Shown here piece by piece: positions 1-9,759 of a stretch of DNA of 36,485 bases (the first letter of the stretch is position 1; every line of letters begins with the position of its first letter). Origin of the DNA: Prochlorococcus sp. AG-424-A03. Lineage in GTDB: Bacteria > Cyanobacteriota > Cyanobacteriia > PCC-6307 > Cyanobiaceae. A program made the translations under genes and the position numbers. Where the stretch lies: NCBI GenBank assembly GCA_003213375.1, contig QCNA01000010.1:1-36485 (forward strand). Reading direction: 5' to 3'. The notes beneath the pieces were generated by a model. The model did no database searches and was not told where the DNA came from. It worked only from the letters and a program-made list of their open reading frames with translations.

Positions 1-382
1 TTTTACAAAAATTCCATAATTCAGTAGTAGATTCATGAATAGATTTTTTTAAATTTTTATTATTTTCAATTGCTTCAGAATTATGTTGATCAAAGGAATG
101 TGATGATCTTACCCAGGTTAAATTACCGCATAGCTTTACTGCATGATCAACTCCTTGCTTTACCCCTCCTTTCATAAATTGTACTAGTAGCACTTTCCTG
201 CCAAGAGCAGCATTTCTTAGAGAGTCTCTAATGATAGATGTGTAGCTTCCTCTATATGAAGATTGATAGATTTGAATTTGTCCGTTTTGTGAAAATTTTT
301 CTACGTTAATTTTGTCAGCAGGATTTGTTTTTACAACATCAAGAATACCTTTGGAATAAATATGAGATGAACTAATTACCAT
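1..382 (-). CDS. ATP:corrinoid adenosyltransferase-like (BtuR/CobO/CobP family), 3' end truncated by the window edge
   Basis: Manual reverse-strand translation from ATG at 382: MVISSSHIYSKGILDVVKTNPADKINVEKFSQNGQIQIYQSSYRGSYTSIIRDSLRNAALGRKVLLVQFMKGG..., open to the window edge. 'GRKVLLVQFMKGG' resembles the BtuR/CobO core. Not in the supplied ORF track. Confidence 0.6.
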   Translation of the reverse strand, partial: MVISSSHIYSKGILDVVKTNPADKINVEKFSQNGQIQIYQSSYRGSYTSIIRDSLRNAALGRKVLLVQFMKGGVKQGVDHAVKLCGNLTWVRSSHSFDQHNSEAIENNKNLKKSIHESTTELWNFCK

Positions 383-461
383 TATTTAGATTCTTTCTAC
401 ATGCAGTATAATTAGAATCTAATGACGCTGCATATAGTGTAATTTTACTTAAAAAAGGTTT

Positions 462-480
462 AGTCAATTTGAAATTGACT
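462..480. repeat. Perfect 9-1-9 inverted repeat AGTCAATTT-G-AAATTGACT in the divergent cobO-like/ntcA intergenic region (candidate operator)
   Basis: Direct reading: the reverse complement of AGTCAATTT is AAATTGACT, with a single central G. Confidence 0.75.
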
Positions 481-519
481 GAAAAAAGCTTGTTGATATT
501 CTGATAAGAATTGAAATTT

Positions 520-533
520 GTTACTGTTGATAC
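520..533 (+). promoter_or_regulatory. NtcA-type box GTT-N8-TAC upstream of ntcA, with TAAATT (-10-like) at 556-561
   Basis: gttactgttgatac, one mismatch to GTA-N8-TAC. A TAN3T element lies 22 nt downstream, which is class II NtcA promoter spacing. Confidence 0.6.
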
Positions 534-581
534 AAGATATTTCGGGGTGGCTCCTTAAATTTTTTAATAGTCGAGATATTT

Positions 582-1316
582 ATGATACCTGCTTCACGAG
601 GATTCAACCGCTTTAGTTCGCAACATTCCGGACAAAGTAAAATTAACTCAGTTGGAGAACGTTTTCCAATAAATAGAACTTTAATGGAAGTTATTAAAGG
701 TCTAGATGGTGCAAGTACAGAAATGGTTGAGAGGTCTAAAACTATATTCTTCCCTGGAGACCCTGCTGAAAGGGTTTATCTTATAAGAAGAGGAGCAGTA
801 AGACTTTCAAGAGTTTATGAGTCAGGTGAAGAAATAACTGTTGCTCTTTTAAGGGAGAATAGTCTCTTTGGTGTTTTATCTCTTCTAACAGGCCATAGAT
901 CCGATCGTTTTTACCATGCCATAGCATTCACGAGAGTTGAAATGATAACAGCACCTGCTAATTCTGTTTTAAGAGCTATAGAGGAAGATGCATCAGTAGG
1001 ACTATTACTTTTACAAGGGCTTTCAAGTAGGATCCTGCAAACTGAAACAATGATAGAAACTCTTACACATAGAGATATGTCTTCTCGATTAGTAAGTTTT
1101 TTAATGGTCCTTTGTAGAGACTTTGGAGTTGCAGGTGAAAAAGGTATTACGATAGATTTAAGGCTTTCACATCAGGCAATTGCTGAAGCTATTGGTTCTA
1201 CAAGAGTAACCATTACAAGATTATTAGGAGATTTAAAGGATTCAGGACTTCTTAATATTGAAAGAAAAAAGATTACAGTGTTCGATCCAATTGCTCTTGC
1301 AAAAAGATTTAATTGA
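582..1316 (+). CDS. ntcA: Global nitrogen regulator NtcA (CRP/FNR family)
   Basis: 244 aa; CRP-type effector domain plus C-terminal HTH ([24 protein letters not shown]), characteristic of cyanobacterial NtcA. Confidence 0.97.
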   Translation: MIPASRGFNRFSSQHSGQSKINSVGERFPINRTLMEVIKGLDGASTEMVERSKTIFFPGDPAERVYLIRRGAVRLSRVYESGEEITVALLRENSLFGVLSLLTGHRSDRFYHAIAFTRVEMITAPANSVLRAIEEDASVGLLLLQGLSSRILQTETMIETLTHRDMSSRLVSFLMVLCRDFGVAGEKGITIDLRLSHQAIAEAIGSTRVTITRLLGDLKDSGLLNIERKKITVFDPIALAKRFN

Positions 1317-1355
1317 TTCATTATAAATTATGATGTACTGAATATATGCAAAAGT

Positions 1356-2321
1356 GTGGCTTGGATTTTAATTGTTTTTTTAATATTATTAGGGGGATTA
1401 ATTGCACCATTTGGGGATATTCTTGGAACAAAGATTGGTAAAGCAAGATTTAGTATATTAAAATTAAGGCCGAAAAAAACAGCAACTATAATAACTATTA
1501 TTACTGGTGGGTTTATTAGTTCAATATCAATAGGGTTATTGATTTTAGTAAGCGAAGAATTCAGACAAAGGCTTTTTGTTGATATTCCTTTTTTGCAAAA
1601 AACTTTAGATGAAAGCAAAAAGGCTTTAATCCCTTTACAGGAAGAGCAAAAGGAACTTGAAGGTAAAATTATTCAAAAAGAAAAGGAGTTAAATCAATTA
1701 AAAAATAATATTAAAGAATTTAGGAGAGGAAATGTTGTTATTAAAAGAGGACAGACTTTATTTATAGCTGAAATCAACTCTAACTCAAATTTAAAACGAG
1801 ACTTTCCAAAAATCTACAATGAAGCTGATAGATTTGTTAGGAAAATTGTTATTCCAATTAATAAAGAAGCAAAAAATATTCTTTTGTGGAGACCTAGTGA
1901 TATTACAAAAATTCAGACAATAGCTGCTAGGGGTGGTAACTGGATTTTACTAATCAAATCAGCAACAAATGTCTTAAAAGGCGATAACTATGTTTTTGTA
2001 TCTCCTGATTTATTAGAGAATAAATTAATAGTCAAAAAAGGAGATATTATTACAAGTTCAATTCTGGGAGAAAGTGATTTAAATCTTAAATCAATAGATT
2101 TAGAAATTAAATCATTGCTTAGAGAAACAAGGGATGAAATTAAGTCAAAAGGATCGCAAGTTAGTGAAATAAAAACAAATGGAAATTTTATAAAAAAAAT
2201 TAGAGACTTTCTTCAAGAAAATCAAAATATCAAATTTAAGATAGAAGTAGTATCTTTGAGAGATAGTAAAACTGTAGAACCCATACTTGTTGAAATCAAT
2301 ATTTTAAAGATTGTATCTTAA
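1356..2321 (+). CDS. DUF3084-family protein (two N-terminal TM segments plus coiled coil), GTG start
   Basis: N-terminus MAWILIVFLILLGGLIAPFGDILGTKIGKARFSILKLRPKKTATIITIITGG, then a coiled coil; typical of cyanobacterial DUF3084. Confidence 0.75.
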   Translation: MAWILIVFLILLGGLIAPFGDILGTKIGKARFSILKLRPKKTATIITIITGGFISSISIGLLILVSEEFRQRLFVDIPFLQKTLDESKKALIPLQEEQKELEGKIIQKEKELNQLKNNIKEFRRGNVVIKRGQTLFIAEINSNSNLKRDFPKIYNEADRFVRKIVIPINKEAKNILLWRPSDITKIQTIAARGGNWILLIKSATNVLKGDNYVFVSPDLLENKLIVKKGDIITSSILGESDLNLKSIDLEIKSLLRETRDEIKSKGSQVSEIKTNGNFIKKIRDFLQENQNIKFKIEVVSLRDSKTVEPILVEINILKIVS

Positions 2322-2759
2322 ATGCCTAGAGTTATAACTATTGATCCTGGGAAAAGTAAATGCGGCTTAGTACTAGCTGAAATAAGTGAAAAAAAAGTTT
2401 ATAAAGCGATTATTCTTGAAAGTGAATTAATAGAGAATTATGTCAGACATTTAATTTCCGCTGAGGACATATCACAAATTATTATTGGCAATGGTACAAC
2501 CAGTAAAGAAATCAGAGAAAAACTATATTTTTTTAAAAAAGAAATAATAACTTTTGAGGAAAAAAATACCACCTACAGGGCTAAAGCAAGATATTTCGAA
2601 CTTTTTCCAATTAGTGGTCTGAAGTTTTTAATTCCTAGAGAGGTTTTTATTCTTAATAAAAACCTTGATGCTATATCAGCATTGATAATTTTAGAAGACT
2701 ATTGCAAAACGAAGTTTACTTTAAATCAAAATATAAATTTTAAAACTTGGCAGAAATAG
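2322..2759 (+). CDS. RNase H-fold, Holliday junction resolvase/YqgF-like protein
   Basis: N-terminal ITIDPGKSKCGLVLAE motif and C-terminal DAISALIILEDY. The ATG starts immediately after the upstream stop. Confidence 0.6.
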   Translation: MPRVITIDPGKSKCGLVLAEISEKKVYKAIILESELIENYVRHLISAEDISQIIIGNGTTSKEIREKLYFFKKEIITFEEKNTTYRAKARYFELFPISGLKFLIPREVFILNKNLDAISALIILEDYCKTKFTLNQNINFKTWQK

Positions 2760-2997
2760 TGAACTTATATTCATTCCCTGTTTCTAATTCATAATCTTTT
2801 TGAAGTAAGAATTTCAATAAGGCATTTTCAATTAATGCTCTTCCCAGCGGTGGATTTACCTTTAATAGCCCTTTATTAAAGGAGTATATAAAAGTCCATT
2901 TAAATTGACTAGCTTCCACAACCCCCTGAATTTGCTTTTTTGAGAAACAATATTCCTTAACACTTACATTTGCGATAGTTTCAGGTTTTGAACGCAT
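2740..2997 (-). CDS. DUF3146-family protein
   Basis: 85 aa; pattern ...QIQGVVEASQFKWTFIYSFNKGLLKVNPPLGRALIENALLKFLLQKDYELETGNEYKFTISAKF resembles DUF3146. Confidence 0.65.
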   Translation of the reverse strand: MRSKPETIANVSVKEYCFSKKQIQGVVEASQFKWTFIYSFNKGLLKVNPPLGRALIENALLKFLLQKDYELETGNEYKFTISAKF

Positions 2998-3000
2998 TTC

Positions 3001-3603
3001 TTAAGGTTGGTCTTTGTCAAAAGAATTTAATTCATTAATTATATATTCTTCTTCTTTAGTATTTAGTTGTTCGAGTGATTCTATTACTCTCTTGTATACT
3101 TTATCCAATATTGATTTTTCTTCTAGAGAAATATTTCCTAATACATGTGAAATGGTATTGATATTATTTTCCCCTTTTATTTGAGGAGGTGATCCAATAC
3201 CAATTCTTATTCTTTTAAAGTTTTGTGTCTGTAATTGTTCAATGATGCTTTTCAGACCGTTATGTCCACCTGAGCTTCCTTTTCTTCTAAATCTTATTTT
3301 TCCCAGGGGAAGATCTTTATCATCGACTATTATGAAAATCTGATCTAAATTTATTTTGTACCAATCAACTATTGCTCTGACAGCATCACCACTGTTATTC
3401 ATAAAAGTATTTGGTAAAAATAACCTGAAATTAGAATCATTGATTTGAAATTCTGAGCAGGAACTTTTAAGCTTATCTTTTAATAAAAAATTTGAATTAT
3501 ATTTTTTCGAAAAATTTTCAAGTAGTAAAAAACCTATATTATGCCTGCTTTTTGAGTATTTTTTGCCAGGATTTCCTAATCCAATTAAAAATATTTCTTT
3601 CAT
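3001..3603 (-). CDS. pth: Peptidyl-tRNA hydrolase
   Basis: IGLGNPGKKYSKSRHNIGF, FMNNSG, DDKDLPLGKIRFRRKGSSGGHNGLKSI: Pth signature motifs. Confidence 0.95.
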   Translation of the reverse strand: MKEIFLIGLGNPGKKYSKSRHNIGFLLLENFSKKYNSNFLLKDKLKSSCSEFQINDSNFRLFLPNTFMNNSGDAVRAIVDWYKINLDQIFIIVDDKDLPLGKIRFRRKGSSGGHNGLKSIIEQLQTQNFKRIRIGIGSPPQIKGENNINTISHVLGNISLEEKSILDKVYKRVIESLEQLNTKEEEYIINELNSFDKDQP

Positions 3604-3674
3604 TTTTTATTTCTAAATCTCTTTTTGTATGAGAACTATGAATATATACAAACTATAACTAATTAATAAAAACA

Positions 3675-3720
3675 AAAATAAAAAAAAAATTATTTGGCAA
3701 TTTTCACATTAACCAAATAA
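3675..3720 (-). terminator. Intrinsic terminator-like hairpin downstream of psbH
   Basis: On the minus strand, TTATTTGG (3720-3713)...CCAAATAA (3697-3690) forms an 8-bp stem, followed by a run of U (+ strand A-tract 3680-3689). Confidence 0.6.
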
Positions 3721-3744
3721 CTTTTTTGATAAATTGTCAGAAAT

Positions 3745-3945
3745 TTAGTTTCCGTTCCAATCTACTGAGAAACCTTGTAGTAGTAAGGATTGGTTATAGA
3801 TTTGTAGAAGAATAACTAAGAAAACCAAAAGTAGTAGACCAATTACTGTCATGACAGGAACTGCTCCCCAACCAGGTACAACTTTTCCTTGACCTGAATT
3901 GCCAATTGCTTTTAGAAGACTTCCTAATGCTGTTTTTTGACCCAT
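3745..3945 (-). CDS. psbH: Photosystem II protein PsbH
   Basis: 66 aa [66 protein letters not shown]. Confidence 0.96.
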
Positions 3946-4025
3946 GTTAAATTCACAAAATCGATTATTATTTCGCTATTGTATAAGAACTCATACATAA
4001 ATTGTTTACAAACTTAGCAAAATTG

Positions 4026-4178
4026 ATGCAAACTTTATCATCGGCTCCAGATCCTGCAGTTTCTATAGCTGTGACAATTCTGGCCCTACTTTTAGCTTTG
4101 ACCGGTTTTGGTCTTTGGACTGCCTTTGGACCTAAAGCAGCAAAGCTTACAGATCCTTGGGATGATCATGACGATTAG
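4026..4178 (+). CDS. psbN: Photosystem II biogenesis protein PsbN
   Basis: Manual translation MQTLSSAPDPAVSIAVTILALLLALTGFGLWTAFGPKAAKLTDPWDDHDD*, divergent to psbH. Absent from the ORF track. Confidence 0.93.
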   Translation: MQTLSSAPDPAVSIAVTILALLLALTGFGLWTAFGPKAAKLTDPWDDHDD

Positions 4179-4286
4179 TCTCCCTTAAAGTATTTCAAAA
4201 TTTACCAAAAATACAAAAAGTAAACAATTAACCATAGTTTAATTATAAATTTAATAAGATATAAATCTGTCAGCACTAGTAATTCC

Positions 4287-4415
4287 ATGCTCGCCTTAAA
4301 AATTTCTGTTTACACTATCGTCTTTTTCTTTGTTGGAATATTTCTTTTCGGATTTTTAGCAAGTGACCCAACAAGAACCCCAAACAGAAAAGATCTAGAA
4401 AGTCCACAGGATTAA
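4287..4415 (+). CDS. psbI: Photosystem II reaction centre protein PsbI
   Basis: Manual translation [42 protein letters not shown]. Absent from the ORF track. Confidence 0.93.
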
Positions 4416-4437
4416 TTTTTTTAATTAAATTCTTAAA

Positions 4438-6441
4438 TTGATTTTAGGTATATCAAAAAAAGTAATATTTTTCTCTTTTCTTTTTGTTAATTTTATTCAG
4501 CCATCAAAATCAGCTGAATTATCAAAAATTAATAAATTTGTAAATAATCGTAATTCAAAAATAACTTTATCAAATGCATATAATTTAGAAATTCCTTCAA
4601 ATTCTCAAAATAGATCTCTTAGTAATAATCTTGATGATGGTAATGAATATGTAAAATTTTTAAAGAAAAAAACAGATTCACTTTTGGTTGCTAAAGCCGA
4701 AAATCAACAAGAGTTAATAATACAATCGGATAAACAGTCCGAAATAAGTGATGTTATTTATGCAGAGGGCAATGTGTCCGTTTCTTATAAAGGCAAACTT
4801 CTCAAAGCTGATAAATTAATATACGACAAGTTAAATCAAAAAATTGAAGCAAGAGGAAATATAACATTCATATTAGGAGATCAAATCTTTAGAGTTTCAC
4901 AACTTGAATACAGCTTTATTAATGAAAAAGGTTATCTATTAGATGTTAAAGGCTTTATTAATACCAATACCTTAATTAATGACATATCTTCAAATTTCAG
5001 CTTATCAGATTCTAAAAAGTTAGAAAATTTAATTGATTTAAATAAAAAGGAAGTTATAAATACTCCTGAAAATGTGCAGAATTGGTTGTTTTTTACAGAA
5101 AAAATGACTATAGATGGAGATAAGTGGAAGAGTAAGAAGGCTATATTTAGTAACGATTTACTTGAATTAAAACAAGCAAAATTAGCAATAAATTCATTAG
5201 AAGTTTTTCCTATTAATGAAAAACTTAGATTTAAATCCTCATTAAATTACTTAATACTTGAAGAAAAAGTATCAGTCCCCTTTTGGTTAGGAAGTAGAAA
5301 TTTTGATTTTAAAAAGGTTCAACCTGCAAATTCATGGAATTTTGGATATGAAAATTTAGATAAAGATGGGTATTTTATCGGGAGGAGACTTAACTCAATA
5401 GACATTTATGATGATTTTGTTCTTGATTTAGAACCTCAATTCTTGATTCAACGCTCACTAAAAGGCTATACAAAAAGTTTTGTAAATAAGGGGGAATCAA
5501 TAACATCAGATAGGGTTAAGAGAAATACAAGTTTTGAAGATTATTTAGCTCTAAAATCCCAGATAAAAGGCACAATAAAAAATTGGAATTTAGAAATAGA
5601 AAAGAATTTAAATTCTCTTGATTTTAATAAATTTTCAGATGCATTTAGATTTAACTCCAAATTGAGTAAAGACATTGATTTATTAGATTCAATATGGGAA
5701 AAAAGTTTTTATGGAGTTTATAGAGAGAGGGTTTGGAATGGTTCATTAGGTGAAGCAGAAATTTACTCTGGTTATGGTTCAAAATTGCAAAAAGAAAATA
5801 CTTGGATTACTGATGGCATCAAAAAGTCAGAATTTTTATCTTTAGGTTTGGCTAACATAACTGCTGAGGCTTTAAATACAAAAAATCTTGTAACCAACCT
5901 AAAAGGTAATTTGTTTTATTCTCTTGGTCAGAAATTTCCAATTAGTATTGTAAATCCTAAAAAGAAATCTATTGATATTTCATATAAGTACATTCCTGAA
6001 CCAATCTCTAAAGGATTAAGTCTTAATACAAGATTAGAAGCATCATATTCTTTCTATGAAAATGGACATCATCAAGAATATTTAGGGCTAGGTATAGGCC
6101 CAGAATTAATATTTGGTAATTTTAAAAACAAAACTTTTGACTATACTCGTATAAGTCTTTTACCTTTTTATAAATTTGATAGTGGCGAAAGTGTTTTTAA
6201 GTTTGATCATAATTATGAGAACTTAACCTTAAATATTTCTTATGATCAGCAATTATATGGACCAATTATTCTCAAAAGTTTTGGGATTTTGAACTTAACA
6301 AACGATTCAAATGATTATGGTGAATTTATAGATTCTAAAATTTCTTTAAATTGGAAAAAAAGATCCTATGAAGTTGGTATTTTTTATCAACCTCATAATC
6401 AATCAGGGGGAATCTCTTTCAAGTTATTTGGATTTAAATAG
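4438..6441 (+). CDS. OstA/LptD-like outer-membrane protein (DUF3769-like), apparent TTG start
   Basis: N-terminal signal-like segment; OstA-like repeats (VIYAEGNVSVSYKGKLLKADKLIYDKLNQKIEARGNITF); C-terminal beta-strand-rich region. Confidence 0.7.
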   Translation: MILGISKKVIFFSFLFVNFIQPSKSAELSKINKFVNNRNSKITLSNAYNLEIPSNSQNRSLSNNLDDGNEYVKFLKKKTDSLLVAKAENQQELIIQSDKQSEISDVIYAEGNVSVSYKGKLLKADKLIYDKLNQKIEARGNITFILGDQIFRVSQLEYSFINEKGYLLDVKGFINTNTLINDISSNFSLSDSKKLENLIDLNKKEVINTPENVQNWLFFTEKMTIDGDKWKSKKAIFSNDLLELKQAKLAINSLEVFPINEKLRFKSSLNYLILEEKVSVPFWLGSRNFDFKKVQPANSWNFGYENLDKDGYFIGRRLNSIDIYDDFVLDLEPQFLIQRSLKGYTKSFVNKGESITSDRVKRNTSFEDYLALKSQIKGTIKNWNLEIEKNLNSLDFNKFSDAFRFNSKLSKDIDLLDSIWEKSFYGVYRERVWNGSLGEAEIYSGYGSKLQKENTWITDGIKKSEFLSLGLANITAEALNTKNLVTNLKGNLFYSLGQKFPISIVNPKKKSIDISYKYIPEPISKGLSLNTRLEASYSFYENGHHQEYLGLGIGPELIFGNFKNKTFDYTRISLLPFYKFDSGESVFKFDHNYENLTLNISYDQQLYGPIILKSFGILNLTNDSNDYGEFIDSKISLNWKKRSYEVGIFYQPHNQSGGISFKLFGFK

Positions 6442-7065
6442 TTAAGAATAATAAGAGTTAAATTTTATATAAGGTAATTTGTTAAATTTATTTTCTATTA
6501 AATTTTCATTGTCAAGTAGTGTTGAAGTAGCATCCCATTCTCCTGTTAAAAACATTTTTCTTGAGCTTTCCCTAATTTCAAGATTAAAATTTAAATCTTT
6601 TGATTTTGCTAAGGATTTTTTTAGATCAATTTCTAAAAATAAAAATTGATTATCGCAATAGTTTTGCATTTCTTCTATGGATTTTTTAGGTAACGTAAAA
6701 CATGGAATTCCGATTGCAATACAGTTACTGTAAAAAATATCGGCGAAACTCTCTCCTATAATTGCTTTTATACCCCATCTCATAAGCGCTTGGGGAGCAT
6801 GTTCTCTGCTGGAACCACATCCAAAATTGCTATTAACAATTAGTATCGAGGCATTTTTGTTTTCCTCAAGATCAAAAGGATGCTTTCCTTTTAAAGTTTT
6901 TCTGTCGTCTTCAAAAACAGATTCACCCAATGAATCAAAGTTAACACACTTTAAAAAACGCGCTGGAATTATTCGATCTGTATCAATGTCATTGCCAATC
7001 AACGGGATACATTGCCCGTTAATATTTGAAATTTTTCCAAATGGCTGGGTAAACTCTGATTTCAT
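6442..7065 (-). CDS. leuD: 3-isopropylmalate dehydratase small subunit
   Basis: GNDIDTDRIIPARFLK, NFGCGSSREHAPQALMRWGIKAIIGESFADIFYSNC. Confidence 0.96.
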   Translation of the reverse strand: MKSEFTQPFGKISNINGQCIPLIGNDIDTDRIIPARFLKCVNFDSLGESVFEDDRKTLKGKHPFDLEENKNASILIVNSNFGCGSSREHAPQALMRWGIKAIIGESFADIFYSNCIAIGIPCFTLPKKSIEEMQNYCDNQFLFLEIDLKKSLAKSKDLNFNLEIRESSRKMFLTGEWDATSTLLDNENLIENKFNKLPYIKFNSYYS

Positions 7066-8471
7066 CAGTTAATAAATTCTCTAACGTCACTGACTTTGCC
7101 ATTAATTGCAGCAGCAGCAACCATTGCTGGACTCATGAGAAGTGTTCTTCCACTGGGTGATCCTTGCCTACCCTTGAAATTTCTATTACTAGAACTCGCA
7201 CTAACTTGATTACCTATTAGCTTATCTGAATTCATTGCTAAACACATTGAGCAGCCAGGCTCTCTCCATTGAAATCCAGAATCCTTAAATATCTGATCAA
7301 GACCCTCTTGTTTTGCTTTAGTGGCTACTTTTTCTGAACCTGGAACTGCAAATGCTTTGACATTCTTGGATACTTTTTTGCCTTTTAATACTTTAGCTGC
7401 AACTCTTAAGTCACTGATTCTTCCATTTGTGCAACTACCTATGAAACAAACGTCTACAGGAGTATCTTTTATTAATTGTCCAGGCTTGAAACTCATATAT
7501 TCATAAGCCTCTTCTGCAACTAATTTATCATTTGGGGATAATTCATCTAAAAGAGGGATTTGTTGATTAATACTTATACTTTGGCCGGGAGTAATCCCCC
7601 AGGTTACAGTTGGTTCTACCTTAGAAGCATCTAATTTAATTACGTCATCATAAATTGAATTTTCATCGCTTTTTAATGATTCCCACCATCTCAGCGCTCT
7701 ATCCCAATGCTCATTTTTTGGAGCATATAATTTATTTTTAATGTAACTAAAGGTCTTTTCATCAGGGTTGATGTAGCCGCATCTTGCTCCTCCTTCAATA
7801 GACATATTGCATATCGTCATCCTCTCTTCCATTGATAATTCATGTATCGCAGGTCCTGCGAATTCATATGCAAAACCTACTCCTGCCTTGACACCAAGTT
7901 TATTAATTATATGAAGGACTAAATCCTTAGCATAAACACCCTTAGATAATTTATTTTCACACCAAATCTGCCTCACTTTCAATTTGTTCATGGCTAAGGT
8001 TTGGGTAGCAAGAACATCTCTTACTTGACTTGTACCTATACCAAAAGCAATTGACCCAAAAGCTCCATGAGTTGAAGTATGAGAATCTCCGCAAGCGATT
8101 GTCATTCCTGGCTGAGTTAGGCCTAATTCTGGTGCTACTACATGAACTATTCCTTGATTACCACTACCAATATTAAAAAATCTTATTTTATGTTCTAAGC
8201 AATTCTTCTCAAGTGTTTCAATCATCTGTTCAGCGAGATTATCCTTGAAAGGCCTGCTCTGATTATCTGTTGGCACAATATGATCAACAGTAGCAACAGT
8301 TCTATCAGGGAATTTTACTTTTAATTTTTTGTCCTTTAAAGCACCAAATGCTTGAGGACTCGTCACTTCATGGATAAGGTGAAGACCAATAAATATTTGA
8401 TCAGATCCTCCAGGAAGACTTGAAACCTTATGTAAATCCCAAACTTTATCAAATAGGGTATCTTGACTCAA
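7065..8471 (-). CDS. leuC: 3-isopropylmalate dehydratase large subunit
   Basis: Aconitase-family motifs: [52 protein letters not shown]. Confidence 0.97.
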   Translation of the reverse strand: MSQDTLFDKVWDLHKVSSLPGGSDQIFIGLHLIHEVTSPQAFGALKDKKLKVKFPDRTVATVDHIVPTDNQSRPFKDNLAEQMIETLEKNCLEHKIRFFNIGSGNQGIVHVVAPELGLTQPGMTIACGDSHTSTHGAFGSIAFGIGTSQVRDVLATQTLAMNKLKVRQIWCENKLSKGVYAKDLVLHIINKLGVKAGVGFAYEFAGPAIHELSMEERMTICNMSIEGGARCGYINPDEKTFSYIKNKLYAPKNEHWDRALRWWESLKSDENSIYDDVIKLDASKVEPTVTWGITPGQSISINQQIPLLDELSPNDKLVAEEAYEYMSFKPGQLIKDTPVDVCFIGSCTNGRISDLRVAAKVLKGKKVSKNVKAFAVPGSEKVATKAKQEGLDQIFKDSGFQWREPGCSMCLAMNSDKLIGNQVSASSSNRNFKGRQGSPSGRTLLMSPAMVAAAAINGKVSDVREFIN

Positions 8472-8484
8472 TTTGTAAAAATAG

Positions 8485-9759
8485 TTACTTACTATTCGAT
8501 AATAGGATTAATCGGAGGCTGTTCAAACACACATTTACACTTAGTCTTTGAATTTCTATTCGATTTCGTGTTGAGTTAAATAGTTTTTTTATATTAGTTA
8601 TATGATTATTTGGTCCTGAAATTGAAATATGGACAAGTCCAACCGGTTTATCTTGACTGCCTCCGTTAGGCCCAGCTATTCCACTAGTTGCTATTGCCCA
8701 ATCTGCTCCTAATTTTTCTTTTACATTAATTGCCATGGCCTCACAAACTTCTTCAGAAACAGCTCCATATTTTGTAAGCTTTTCTTTAGAAATATTTAAT
8801 AATGAATTTTTTAGTTCATTACTATAGGAAACAATACTACCTTGAAAAACTTGAGATGAGCCTGATATTGAGGTTAGTGATGAAGATAGAAGGCCTCCGG
8901 TGCAGGATTCAGCAAAAACAATTGTTTCGTTCCTCTTGGTTAATTCTTTTACTAAAACGCTAGGAAGAGTATCGTTATCCTCTCCAAAAATAAATTTTGA
9001 AAAATCTTTTCTTAATTTTTCTTTAATAGGTTTAATTATATTTTTTGCTTCAAGGTCGTTCTTAGCTCGCGCGGTGATTCTTAGTTTAACCTCTCCTAAG
9101 TTTGCATATGGAGCAACGGTAGGGTTTTTAAGATTTAATAGATCATTAATTTTTTCAGCAACGCTTGATTCTCCAATACCCGCAAATTTAAGAGTATTTG
9201 AGAAAAAGGAATAATTATCTGAGAATTTGGTTTTAATGAAATCATACGCCGTCTCTTCCCACATAGTTTTCATTTCACTGGGTACTCCTGGGAAAGTAAG
9301 GATAGTAAAATCTTTTACTGGTTCCCAAATCATTCCTGGGGCAGTGCCCCTAGGGTTATGAATAATTTGAGCATTTTCTGGGAAGAAACATTGTTTCCTT
9401 AAGCTGGAGGAATCGTCTTTGAGCTTTGATTTTGAAAGTTTTTGTTTAATTTCATCCCATAAAAACGGTCTTTCAAAAAGAGATACATTAAAAGATTTGG
9501 CTATTGCTTCAGTAGTTAAGTCATCTGGGGTGGGTCCCAAGCCACCAGTTGTAATTAGAAGATTACTTCTTTTCGATATTTCTTGAATTACTTTTATAAT
9601 TCGATCACAATTATCACCGACAGTTGATTGCCTAAAGTGATTTAAGCCTAATTGAGATAACTGTTCAGAAATCCATTGAGCATTTGTATTTGTTATGTTT
9701 CCTAAGAGTAGCTCTGTTCCAATAGAAAGAATTTCAACTCCCTTGGAGTTACGACTCAT
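8485..9759 (-). CDS. cinA: CinA family protein (competence/damage-inducible CinA, NMN amidohydrolase-like)
   Basis: N-terminal MoCF-like domain ([34 protein letters not shown]) and C-terminal amidase domain ([24 protein letters not shown]). Confidence 0.93.
   Translation of the reverse strand: MSRNSKGVEILSIGTELLLGNITNTNAQWISEQLSQLGLNHFRQSTVGDNCDRIIKVIQEISKRSNLLITTGGLGPTPDDLTTEAIAKSFNVSLFERPFLWDEIKQKLSKSKLKDDSSSLRKQCFFPENAQIIHNPRGTAPGMIWEPVKDFTILTFPGVPSEMKTMWEETAYDFIKTKFSDNYSFFSNTLKFAGIGESSVAEKINDLLNLKNPTVAPYANLGEVKLRITARAKNDLEAKNIIKPIKEKLRKDFSKFIFGEDNDTLPSVLVKELTKRNETIVFAESCTGGLLSSSLTSISGSSQVFQGSIVSYSNELKNSLLNISKEKLTKYGAVSEEVCEAMAINVKEKLGADWAIATSGIAGPNGGSQDKPVGLVHISISGPNNHITNIKKLFNSTRNRIEIQRLSVNVCLNSLRLILLSNSK

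Noticed and set aside
1328-1618. Antisense ORF (96 aa) opposite the DUF3084 gene
   Set aside because: Shadow ORF in the reverse frame of a convincing gene; low-complexity Asn/Ile-rich product with no recognisable domain.
3961-4200. GTA...TAC pairs near psbH/psbN and psbN/psbI (e.g. gtataagaactcatac, gtatttcaaaatttac)
   Set aside because: Spacing is N10, not the N8 required for an NtcA box.
6827-7072. Plus-strand ORF overlapping leuD, and similar shadow ORFs (7321-7506, 8900-9214, 9880-10176, 11938-12261, 13581-13763, 13833-14147, 16306-16494, 17292-17522, 19081-19275, 21283-21600, 22917-23186, 23266-23478, 25675-25947, 26569-26784, 27014-27250, 28519-28716, 30777-31043, 31672-31881, 33230-33481, 34793-35035)
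   Set aside because: All lie antisense within well-supported genes or the disrupted thioredoxin-like gene; products show no family motifs.
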